Assembly (NCBI RefSeq): GCF_003732225.1
Contig: NZ_MOBJ01000009.1
Span: forward strand, 62,001-126,000
DNA length: 64,000 bases
Direction: 5' to 3'
DNA from: Pseudomonas brassicacearum
GTDB taxonomy: Bacteria; Pseudomonadota; Gammaproteobacteria; Pseudomonadales; Pseudomonadaceae
The notes beneath the pieces were generated by a model that searched no databases, was not told the DNA's origin, and worked only from the letters and a program-made list of their open reading frames with translations. Shown here piece by piece: positions 1 through 7,128 of this stretch (position 1 is the stretch's first letter; the number at the start of each line of letters is the position of its first letter). A program made the position numbers and the translations under genes.

Positions 1-301
1 TGTCAAGCCAAACAGCTACGGCGACGTGAAGAACCTGGCTGACTTCATGAAGCAGTACCCGAACACCACCACCGTTGTGGAAGGTCACACCGATAGCGTC
101 GGTCCTGACGCTTACAACCAGAGGCTGTCCCAGAAACGTGCTGACGCTGTGAAACAAGTTCTGGTCAAGGATGGTGTTGAAGCTAACCGCATTCACTCGG
201 TTGGTTACGGCAAGTCCCGCCCAATTGCTGACAACGCAACTGAAGCTGGCCGCACTGCAAACCGTCGCGTAGAAGCGCAGGTTGAAGCTACTGCTAAGTA
301 A
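1..301 (+). CDS. oprF: Outer membrane porin OprF, C-terminal part (5' end outside window)
   Basis: The gene is cut by the window edge; the visible frame is open from base 2 to the TAA at 299-301. The peptide is the OmpA-like peptidoglycan-binding domain. It shows the EGHTDSVG segment, the following YNQRLSQKRA helix and the NRRVE motif near the end, which are the conserved elements contacting diaminopimelate in this family. In Pseudomonas this domain is the periplasmic anchor of the major porin OprF, whose N-terminal half is a beta-barrel. Assignment to oprF rather than another OmpA-family lipoprotein rests on the sequence and on cobA/nasC/nirDB being next door, as I recall for P. aeruginosa. 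A perfect terminator follows within 20 bases. Confidence 0.93.
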   Translation, partial: VKPNSYGDVKNLADFMKQYPNTTTVVEGHTDSVGPDAYNQRLSQKRADAVKQVLVKDGVEANRIHSVGYGKSRPIADNATEAGRTANRRVEAQVEATAK

Positions 302-317
302 TTAGCGTGTAGTTTGG

Positions 318-343
318 AAAAGCCCGGCTTAGGCCGGGCTTTT
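318..343 (+). terminator. Intrinsic terminator after oprF
   Basis: A perfect 11-bp stem (AAAAGCCCGGC with GCCGGGCTTTT, loop TTAG) begins 16 bases after the oprF stop and ends in a T run. The A/T ends make it usable in both directions, so it may also stop transcripts leaving cobA, which ends at 387 on the other strand. Confidence 0.93.
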
Positions 344-386
344 CTTTGCCTGCGATTTGGTCTTGAGCGAAAAGTTGTAATGGCGT

Positions 387-1160
387 TTACGCCAGATTGA
401 CGTTCCAGCGTTCCTCCGTAGGAGCTGCCGCAGGCTGCGATCTTTTAGCATTGTCACAGGCAGCCACCGCACCGATCACCAGGATAGCCGGGCTTTTCAA
501 CTGGAAGCTGTGGGCGTCTTCCTGCATCGCTGTGAGGTTGCTCCGACATTCCCTCTGGTGCGGCAATGAAGCATTTTCAATCATCGCCACCGGCGTATCA
601 GTCGCCATCCCGCCGGCCAGCAACTGCTCGCCAATTGAGCTCAATTTCGCCACGCCCATGTAAATCACCAGCGTCGTACCGCTTTGGGCCAAGGCTCGCC
701 AATTGAGCTCGCTGTCGTCCTGCGTATGCGCTGTCACCAGGGTTACGCCGCGGGCGATGCCGCGCAGGGTCAGGGAAATATCGCATTGCGTTGCGCCGGC
801 CAGGCCTGCGGTGATGCCATTGACCAGCTCGACCTTAATTTCACGTTCGCGCAACCACTGTGCCTCTTCACCGCCGCGTCCGAAAATGCACGGATCGCCA
901 CCTTTGAGCCGCACCACACACTTGCCTTGGCGGGCATAACGCAGCATCAAGCGATGAATGAACGCCTGCGGAGTAGAGCGGCAGCCCCCGCGTTTGCCGA
1001 CCGCAATGATTCGCGCCTGCGGGCAATGCACCAGCACTGCTTCGTTGACCAGGTCGTCGATCAGCACCACATCGGCTTCGTTCAGCGCTCGTACGGCTTT
1101 GAGGGTCAGCAATTCAGGGTCGCCGGGACCTGCACCCACCAACCAGACTTTTGCGCTCAT
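387..1160 (-). CDS. cobA: Uroporphyrinogen-III C-methyltransferase (SUMT)
   Basis: This 257-residue enzyme transfers two methyl groups from SAM to uroporphyrinogen III to make precorrin-2, the precursor of sirohaem (needed by NirB) and cobalamin. Visible family motifs are GAGPGDPELLT at residues 10-20, the VRLKGGDP segment near residue 90, and VNGITAG near 122. It is a stand-alone SUMT, without the CysG oxidase/chelatase half. It is the last gene of the nirB-nirD-nasC-cobA unit, 10 bases after the nasC stop, which fits the sirohaem demand of nitrite reduction. Residues 239-248 (KRSQPAAAPT) are encoded by a REP-type repeat, so the tail is repeat-derived and probably not part of the fold. Confidence 0.95.
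   Translation of the reverse strand: MSAKVWLVGAGPGDPELLTLKAVRALNEADVVLIDDLVNEAVLVHCPQARIIAVGKRGGCRSTPQAFIHRLMLRYARQGKCVVRLKGGDPCIFGRGGEEAQWLREREIKVELVNGITAGLAGATQCDISLTLRGIARGVTLVTAHTQDDSELNWRALAQSGTTLVIYMGVAKLSSIGEQLLAGGMATDTPVAMIENASLPHQRECRSNLTAMQEDAHSFQLKSPAILVIGAVAACDNAKRSQPAAAPTEERWNVNLA
418..446. repeat. REP element (family 3) inside the cobA coding sequence
   Basis: The 29-base unit containing GAGCTGCCGCAGGCTGCGAT is the same as the repeats at 35746-35820 and 38255-38315. Here it lies in frame within the last codons of cobA, encoding residues 239-248. Confidence 0.85.
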
Positions 1161-1170
1161 GTTCTATTCC

Positions 1171-3888
1171 TCACGACGTGATTGCGATGGGCTGCACGTT
1201 GGCCGCCAACAGACGCTTGATTTCCGGGACACAGGAGCCGCATTGCGTGCCGCAACCGAGTTGTTGTTTCAGGCCCTGCAAGTCCAGCCCGCTGCGAATA
1301 CCGGCGCACACCGCGCCTTCGCTGACGTTCTTGCAGTTGCACAGGGTTTTGTTGGCGCTGACGGATGCACCTGCACTGCCGGGTGGCGTGCTCAACGGCG
1401 CCAAGAGCCAGCGCCGCAGTTGTTCGTCGGCACGACCTTCCAGCCAGAGGTTTTGCAGCCAGTGCTGTGCAAGGGTTTCACCTGCCAGGCGAATGGCGGT
1501 AATCCGGCCCTGCTCGATGCGCACTCGTTTGCCAATGGCGCGCCGTGGATCGTCGTAAGCCAAAACTGGGCCGTCGTTGAGCCCCAGTTGTTGATCGATG
1601 TCATGCAGCCGTTGTGGGTCGGGCGCCTGGGCGCTGGCTGCGCGTATCAGCAGCGCTGGGCGTTCACGGCCGGCCAGGCTGAGGCTTACGTAGGAAAAGT
1701 CCTCGCATAGCGGTCGCAAGGTCTCGAAATGCTGCTGAACATCGCCCTCAACCAGTGCGAACAAATGCCATGGCAGCTTTACCGGTTCGATACGCACGCC
1801 GCTGTGCTTGAGTTCGGGTTGTTTCGACAGGGGATCGAACGCCGGCTGGGTGACGGCATTCACGCCGCCCTTGAGGAAACGGTCCCCCCAGTGCATCGGC
1901 AGAAATGCCTGACCCGGGCGCACGCTGTCATCACTGCCGACGGCGACGATCAGGCTGCCTCGACGGCTTTTGAGGCTGACCAGATCAGCGTTTTTCAGCC
2001 GATACCGACGCAGTTCATCAGGGTGCAGGCTCAACAGGGCTTCGCTGACGTGGCCGAACAATTGCGCTGAAGTGCCGGTGCGGCTCATGCCATGCCATTG
2101 ATCGCGCAGACGTCCGGTGATCAGGGTCAGCGGGAAGCGTGCATCGCGTTGCTCCTTGGCGGCGCGATAAGGGTCGGCGACAAACTGTGCACGGCCACTC
2201 TCGGTAGGGAAAATCCCGTCTACATAAAGTCGTGGCGTTCCGCTCAAGGCGCCGTCCGGGAACGGCCATTGCTGTGGGCCGAGGCGGTCGAGCAGCGCAT
2301 GGCTGATCCCGCAGAGGTCCAGATCCCGTCCGCGCGTCAGTTGTTTGTATTCATCAAAGACCTGCGCCGGTTGTTCGAAGGCAAACAGGCTGGGCTGTCC
2401 TGGACGCAGACGTCGTTCCAGGCGCTGTGCGAAATCCACGGTGATCGCCCAGTCCGGGCGTGCTTCAGCCGGTGCGCTGATGGCGCGGCGAACGTGGGAA
2501 ATCCGCCGTTCAGAGTTAGTCACCGTGCCTTCCTTCTCGCCCCAACTGGCGGCAGGCAGCAGCAGGTCGGCGAAGGGCGCGGTTTCGGTGGTACGAAAGG
2601 CTTCTTGCAGCACCACGAACGGGCAAGCCTGCAACGCCGCACGCACGGTTTGCTGATCTGGCAGCGACTGCGCCGGGTTGGTACAGGCGATCCACAATGC
2701 CTTGATCTTGCCGCTTTGTACTTGTTCGAACAATTCGATGGCCGTTAACCCGGTCGTGTCAGGTAGTTTTTCGACACCCCAGTAAGCCGCCACTTCAGCG
2801 CGATGTTCCGCTTTGGCCGCTTCGCGATGACCTGGCAGCAAGTTCGACAAGCTGCCGGTTTCGCGTCCTCCCATGGCATTCGGCTGACCGGTGAGGGAGA
2901 AGGGGCCTGCACCTGGGCGGCCGATTTGCCCGGTGGCCAGGTGCAGATTGATCAGTGCGCTGTTTTTTGCGCTGCCGGCGGTGGACTGATTCAGCCCCAT
3001 GCACCACAGCGAAAGAAAACTCGGCGAGGTGCCGACCCACTCGGCGCATTGCTGCAGTTGTTCAGCGCTGATCCCGCAGAGTTGCGCGACCATTTGCGGG
3101 GTGTAGTCGCGGACCAGGTTTTTCAGCTCGGCCAAGCCTTCGGTGTGAGCGTTGATGAACTCCCGGTCGACCCAGTCTTCCCACAGCAGCAGATGCAATA
3201 TCCCATGGAACAGCGCGACATCGGTGCCGGGCAGAATGGCCAGATGCAGGTCGGCGAGATCGCAGGTGTCCGTGCGTCGAGGGTCGATGACGATGACTTT
3301 CATCTGTGGTCGGCGGGATTTGGCTTCTTCCAGTCGACGAAACAGCACGGGATGGGCGTAGGCCATGTTACTGCCGACAATCATCACGCAATCGCTCAGC
3401 TCAAGGTCTTCATAGCTGCACGGCGGGGCGTCGGCGCCGAGGCTGCGCTTGTAGCCGACCACCGCCGAGGACATGCAAAGTCGCGAATTACTGTCGATGT
3501 TGTTGGTGCCGACCAGCGCTCGGGCCAACTTGTTGAAGGCGTAGTAGTCCTCGGTCAGCAGTTGCCCGGAGATATAGAACGCCACGCTGTCCGGGCCGTG
3601 CTCGGCGATGGTGTCGGCGAAAACGCTGGCGGCGTGATCGAGGGCGGTGTCCCAATCGGTACGGCTGCGGGCCATACCTTTGCCGAGGCGCAGTTCCGGG
3701 TACAGCGCCCGAGCCGCGAGGTCGCCGGTGAGGTGCAGCGTCGAGCCTTTGCTACACAGTTTGCCGAAGTTGGCCGGGTGCGTCGGGTCGCCGCTGACGC
3801 CGAGGATCTGCTCGCCGTCATGCTCGATCAGCACGCCGCAACCCACCCCGCAGTAACAGCAGGTCGAGGCGGTCGTCTGGCGGCTCAT
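1171..3888 (-). CDS. nasC: Assimilatory nitrate reductase, molybdopterin catalytic subunit with C-terminal [2Fe-2S] domain
   Basis: This 905-residue cytoplasmic enzyme reduces nitrate to nitrite. At the N-terminus a C-x2-C-x3-C set (Cys10, 13, 17) plus Cys45 forms the [4Fe-4S] site. Cys138, in SNSRLCMSSAV, sits at the position of the molybdenum-ligating cysteine of Nap/Nas reductases. The last ~60 residues contain CNCKN and CGTQCGSC, a BFD-type [2Fe-2S] domain as in NasA/NasC proteins. The ATG overlaps the nirD stop by one base (TGATG), so translation is probably coupled. No separate electron-transfer subunit is encoded nearby. The name nasC follows P. aeruginosa use; other species call the same enzyme nasA. 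Confidence 0.94.
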   Translation of the reverse strand: MSRQTTASTCCYCGVGCGVLIEHDGEQILGVSGDPTHPANFGKLCSKGSTLHLTGDLAARALYPELRLGKGMARSRTDWDTALDHAASVFADTIAEHGPDSVAFYISGQLLTEDYYAFNKLARALVGTNNIDSNSRLCMSSAVVGYKRSLGADAPPCSYEDLELSDCVMIVGSNMAYAHPVLFRRLEEAKSRRPQMKVIVIDPRRTDTCDLADLHLAILPGTDVALFHGILHLLLWEDWVDREFINAHTEGLAELKNLVRDYTPQMVAQLCGISAEQLQQCAEWVGTSPSFLSLWCMGLNQSTAGSAKNSALINLHLATGQIGRPGAGPFSLTGQPNAMGGRETGSLSNLLPGHREAAKAEHRAEVAAYWGVEKLPDTTGLTAIELFEQVQSGKIKALWIACTNPAQSLPDQQTVRAALQACPFVVLQEAFRTTETAPFADLLLPAASWGEKEGTVTNSERRISHVRRAISAPAEARPDWAITVDFAQRLERRLRPGQPSLFAFEQPAQVFDEYKQLTRGRDLDLCGISHALLDRLGPQQWPFPDGALSGTPRLYVDGIFPTESGRAQFVADPYRAAKEQRDARFPLTLITGRLRDQWHGMSRTGTSAQLFGHVSEALLSLHPDELRRYRLKNADLVSLKSRRGSLIVAVGSDDSVRPGQAFLPMHWGDRFLKGGVNAVTQPAFDPLSKQPELKHSGVRIEPVKLPWHLFALVEGDVQQHFETLRPLCEDFSYVSLSLAGRERPALLIRAASAQAPDPQRLHDIDQQLGLNDGPVLAYDDPRRAIGKRVRIEQGRITAIRLAGETLAQHWLQNLWLEGRADEQLRRWLLAPLSTPPGSAGASVSANKTLCNCKNVSEGAVCAGIRSGLDLQGLKQQLGCGTQCGSCVPEIKRLLAANVQPIAITS

Positions 3889-4205
3889 CAGCCTGCGTCC
3901 CGCAGAGCCAGCATGACCCGACCGTTCTCCACCCGCGCCGAATGGTGATGGGCGCAGCCAATGTCCGGCGCCAGGGCCTGACCGGACTCCAGTTCGATCT
4001 GCCAGTTGTGCAGCGGACAGGCAACCCGTTTGCCATAAATCAGACCTTGGGACAGCGGCCCACCCTTGTGCGGGCAGCGGTCGTCGAGGGCGAAAACCTC
4101 GTCGTCGCTGGTGCGAAAAATCGCGATGTCACCTTTTGGTCCGCTGACGATGCGCGAACCCAAGGCGTTGATTTCTTCCAGTGCGCAGATATCCAGCCAG
4201 TTCAT
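3888..4205 (-). CDS. nirD: Nitrite reductase [NAD(P)H] small subunit, Rieske-like
   Basis: This 105-residue protein is the small subunit of the cytoplasmic sirohaem nitrite reductase, which makes ammonium from nitrite. It contains a Rieske-like fold with RCPHKGGPLSQG followed by ACPLHNW. Both Cys-X-His and Cys-X2-His ligand pairs are present, so a [2Fe-2S] cluster is possible here, while some NirD proteins lack these ligands. Its start overlaps the nirB stop by four bases (ATGA) and its stop overlaps the nasC start, indicating one translationally coupled unit. Confidence 0.94.
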   Translation of the reverse strand: MNWLDICALEEINALGSRIVSGPKGDIAIFRTSDDEVFALDDRCPHKGGPLSQGLIYGKRVACPLHNWQIELESGQALAPDIGCAHHHSARVENGRVMLALRDAG

Positions 4206-6670
4206 GCCGGCACCTCCAGGTTTTTCACGGGGATGACATCGAACTCCTTCTTCAGCAGCGGCTGCTCAAGGCGTTCTTTCCACGGGTCCTGCTCGAACGA
4301 CAGGGAGAATTGCAGGCGCTCATTGAGCGCTTTGCGGCGCTCCGGGTCTTCCAGCACGGCTTTCTTGATGTGTTCCATGCCGACCCGCTGCAGGTAGTGC
4401 ACGGTGCGTTCGAGGTAGAAGGCCTCTTCGCGGTACAGCTGCAGGAAGGCGCCGTTGTACTCACGCACTTCTTCGGCGGTTTTCAGTTTGACGAAGAACT
4501 CCGCGACCTCGGTTTTGATCCCGCCGTTGCCGCCGATGTACATCTCCCAGCCAGAGTCGACGCCGATGATTCCTACGTCCTTGATCCCGGCTTCCGAGCA
4601 GTTGCGCGGGCAACCGGAGACCGCCAGCTTGACCTTGTGCGGCGACCACATGTTGAACAGGTCATGCTCCAGCTCGATGCCCAGTTGGGTGGAGTTTTGC
4701 GTGCCGAAGCGGCAGAACTCGCTACCGACGCAGGTTTTGACTGTGCGAATCGATTTGCCGTAGGCATGCCCGGAAGGCATGTCCAGGTCCTTCCAGACAC
4801 CGGGCAGATCCTGCTTCTTGATCCCCAGCAAGTCGATACGCTGGCCGCCCGTGACCTTGACCATGGGCACGTTGTACTTGTCGGCCACATCGGCAATGCG
4901 CCGCAGCTCTGAAGGATTGGTCACACCGCCCCACATCCGAGGGACTACCGAGTACGTGCCGTCTTTCTGAATGTTGGCGTGGGCCCGTTCGTTGATCAGT
5001 CGCGATTGCGGATCGTCCTTGGCCTCGCCCGGCCAAGTGGAAATCAGGTAGTAGTTGAGCGCCGGACGGCAGGTGGCGCAGCCATTCGGGGTGCGCCAGT
5101 TCAGGTAGCTCATGGTCCCGGTGATGGTCAGCAGATGCTCTTCGCGGATCGCTTGGCGGATCTGTCCGTGGTTCAGGTCGCTGCAACCGCAAATGGCTTT
5201 TTCGCTTTTCGGTTTGACGTCCGCCGCACCGCCGACGGTATTGATCAGGATCTGCTCGACCAAACCGGCACACGAGCCGCAGGAGCTGGCCGCTTTGGTG
5301 TGCTTCTTGACCTCGTCGACGCTGAACAGCCCGTGTTCCTGAATCGCCTTGACGATAGTGCCCTTGCAGACGCCATTGCAACCGCAGACTTCGGCGTTGT
5401 CAGCCATGCTCATGGCTTTGTCCTGGCCTTGGTGGCCTACATCGCCTAATGCCTGCTCCATAGACGAAGAGCCGCCGAACATCAGGTGATCGCGGATTTC
5501 GCCGATGGCGTGATTCTCACGAATCTGCCGGAAATACCAGCCGCCATCCGCTGTGTCGCCGTACAGACAGGCGCCGACCAGCACGTCATCCTTGATCACC
5601 AGTTTTTTGTAGACCCCGCCGATAGGGTCGGAAAGGGTGATGGTCTCGGTGCCTTCGCCGCCCATGAAGTCGCCGGCGGAGAACAGGTCGATGCCGGTGA
5701 CTTTCAATTTGGTCGAGGTCACCGAGCCCGAATAGCGGGCAAACCCCAGTTGCGCCAGGTGGTTGGCGCAGACCTTGGCTTGCTCGAACAGCGGCGCCAC
5801 CAGGCCGTAGGCGATGCCGCGGTGGCTGGCGCATTCGCCGATCGCATAGATGCGCGGGTCATAGGTTTGCAGGGTGTCGTTGACCAGAATCCCGCGGTTG
5901 CACGGGATGCCGGATTTTTCCGCGAGTTCGGTGTTGGGGCGAATGCCGGCCGCCATCACCACCAGGTCGGCAGGAATAATGTCGCCGTTCTTGAACTGCA
6001 CCGAGCCGACCCGGCCATTACCGGCGTTGTGCAGGGCTTGGGTCTGTTCGCACAGGCGAAAGTGCAGGCCGCGACCTTCCAGGGCGGTTTGCAGCAACTG
6101 GCCGCTGGTTTTGTCCAGTTGCCGTTCCAGCAGCCACTCGCCGAGGTGCACCACGGTCACGTGCATGCCGCGCAGCATCAGCCCATTGGCCGCTTCAAGG
6201 CCCAGCAGGCCGCCGCCGATGACCACCGCGTGCTTGTGGGTTTTGGCGGTGTCGATCATGGCCTGGGTGTCGGCAATGTCGCGGTAACCGATGACGCCTT
6301 CCAGGGTATTGCCAGGAATCGGCAGGATGAATGGCGTCGAACCGGTGGCGATCAGCAGACGGTCGTATTCGGCTTCGCTGCCGTCTTCGGCGATGACCCG
6401 GCGTTTGACCCGGTCGATCTCCACCACTTTGCGGTTGAGCAACAGTTTGATGTTGTTGTCCAGGTACCAATCAAGATCGTTGAGCACGATTTCGTCGAAG
6501 GTCTGCTCACCCGCCAGCACCGGTGAAAGAAGAATGCGGTTGTAGTTGGTATGGGGCTCGGCGCCGAAGACGGTGATGTCGTACAGCTCGCTGCTCAGCT
6601 TGAGCAATTCTTCCAGGGTGCGAACCCCGGCCATGCCGTTGCCGATCATCACCAGTTTTAGTTTTTTCAT
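4202..6670 (-). CDS. nirB: Nitrite reductase [NAD(P)H] large subunit
   Basis: This protein of about 822 residues holds the full electron path from NAD(P)H to nitrite. The order is an N-terminal FAD/NAD(P)H-binding region (GNGMAGVRTLEEL at the start; AVVIGGGLLGLEAA near residue 150), two BFD-like [2Fe-2S] segments (CGCNGVCKG; CGCSDLNHG), then the sirohaem/[4Fe-4S] module with TCVGSEFC and SGCPRNCSEAG. I chose the ATG at 6670 (MKKLKLVMIGNG) because it has a GGAGA ribosome-binding site. The longer in-frame start at 6742 falls in the leader terminator and would add 24 residues with no family counterpart. It is the first gene of the nirBD-nasC-cobA operon and is controlled by the leader just upstream. 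Confidence 0.95.
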   Translation of the reverse strand: MKKLKLVMIGNGMAGVRTLEELLKLSSELYDITVFGAEPHTNYNRILLSPVLAGEQTFDEIVLNDLDWYLDNNIKLLLNRKVVEIDRVKRRVIAEDGSEAEYDRLLIATGSTPFILPIPGNTLEGVIGYRDIADTQAMIDTAKTHKHAVVIGGGLLGLEAANGLMLRGMHVTVVHLGEWLLERQLDKTSGQLLQTALEGRGLHFRLCEQTQALHNAGNGRVGSVQFKNGDIIPADLVVMAAGIRPNTELAEKSGIPCNRGILVNDTLQTYDPRIYAIGECASHRGIAYGLVAPLFEQAKVCANHLAQLGFARYSGSVTSTKLKVTGIDLFSAGDFMGGEGTETITLSDPIGGVYKKLVIKDDVLVGACLYGDTADGGWYFRQIRENHAIGEIRDHLMFGGSSSMEQALGDVGHQGQDKAMSMADNAEVCGCNGVCKGTIVKAIQEHGLFSVDEVKKHTKAASSCGSCAGLVEQILINTVGGAADVKPKSEKAICGCSDLNHGQIRQAIREEHLLTITGTMSYLNWRTPNGCATCRPALNYYLISTWPGEAKDDPQSRLINERAHANIQKDGTYSVVPRMWGGVTNPSELRRIADVADKYNVPMVKVTGGQRIDLLGIKKQDLPGVWKDLDMPSGHAYGKSIRTVKTCVGSEFCRFGTQNSTQLGIELEHDLFNMWSPHKVKLAVSGCPRNCSEAGIKDVGIIGVDSGWEMYIGGNGGIKTEVAEFFVKLKTAEEVREYNGAFLQLYREEAFYLERTVHYLQRVGMEHIKKAVLEDPERRKALNERLQFSLSFEQDPWKERLEQPLLKKEFDVIPVKNLEVPA

Positions 6671-6740
6671 CAGGTTCTCCGGGGAGCTCAGACTTGCCTC
6701 ATCAGGGCGCTCAGGCTGGCTCGAGGTATTTTGCGCAAAC

Positions 6741-6782
6741 AAAAAAAGGCGTCCCGCTAGTTACCTAGCGAGGACGCCTTTG
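6741..6782 (-). terminator. Leader attenuator terminator upstream of nirB
   Basis: Read on the minus strand, AAAGGCGTCC pairs with GGACGCCTTT, continued by CTAGCG with CGCTAG around a GTAA loop and one bulged base, and is followed by seven Ts. It lies inside the nirB 5' leader, 71 bases before the ATG, so it must be overcome for the operon to be expressed. It is the expected target of NasT antitermination. Confidence 0.9.
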
Positions 6783-6788
6783 TCCTGG

Positions 6789-6827
6789 TCCCGTTCTCTC
6801 GGGAAGCACACCCTTCGTCGTTGAAGG
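6789..6827 (-). promoter_or_regulatory. Tandem ANTAR-target hairpins in the nirB leader
   Basis: Two hairpins in the transcript have hexanucleotide loops. The first (6812-6827) has stem CCTTC/GAAGG and loop AACGAC. The second (6789-6804) has stem TCCCG/CGGGA and loop AGAGAA. Both loops carry A at position 1 and G at position 4, the signature of RNAs bound by ANTAR-domain antiterminators. A 7-base linker separates them and the terminator follows 7 bases later. Antitermination of this operon by NasT is known in P. aeruginosa. Confidence 0.88.
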
Positions 6828-6855
6828 CCGGGCTTTATGTATGGTGAAAAAGGTA

Positions 6856-6873
6856 ATGCAGTGGTCGTGCCAA
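6856..6873 (-). promoter_or_regulatory. Sigma-54-type promoter of nirBD-nasC-cobA
   Basis: TTGGCACGACCACTGCAT on the minus strand has the -24 GG and -12 GC separated by exactly 10 bases. The predicted start (~6847) is about 20 bases before the first ANTAR hairpin, which fits a short leader. It implies activation by NtrC under nitrogen limitation. Confidence 0.8.
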
Positions 6874-6985
6874 ATCGGGGGAGGGTGCGGTTTTGTTGGG
6901 CGCGAGCGCTGTTAGTCAGTGGATGTCTTGAGTTCTGTGCACCGATTCAAGGCGTGCTGCCCACAATTGGCGCGACCCAATCTCT

Positions 6986-7115
6986 GTAGCAGCTGGCGAA
7001 GCCTGCGTTCGGCGGCGCAGCCGTCGTAAAATCTCAACACGCGGTTCGACAGGTGGACCGAGCGAACCGGATTACGACGGCTTCGCCGCCGAACGCAGGC
7101 TGCGCCAGCTGCTAC
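6986..7115. repeat. REPIN (family 2), long inverted repeat
   Basis: Two long arms in opposite orientation, each starting GTAGCAGCTGG and containing a GCCTGCGTTCGGCGGC-type core, surround a ~40-base centre. A related copy is at 39398-39528. It separates the end of the kinase/phosphatase gene from the nirB promoter. Confidence 0.88.
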
Positions 7116-7128
7116 GTAAAGCGTGTCG

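Noticed and set aside
6928..6948. NtrC sites upstream of the nirB sigma-54 promoter (GCAC...GTGC near 6945)
   Set aside because: The half-site spacing (11 bases) does not match the NtrC consensus (7 bases), so no enhancer is called.
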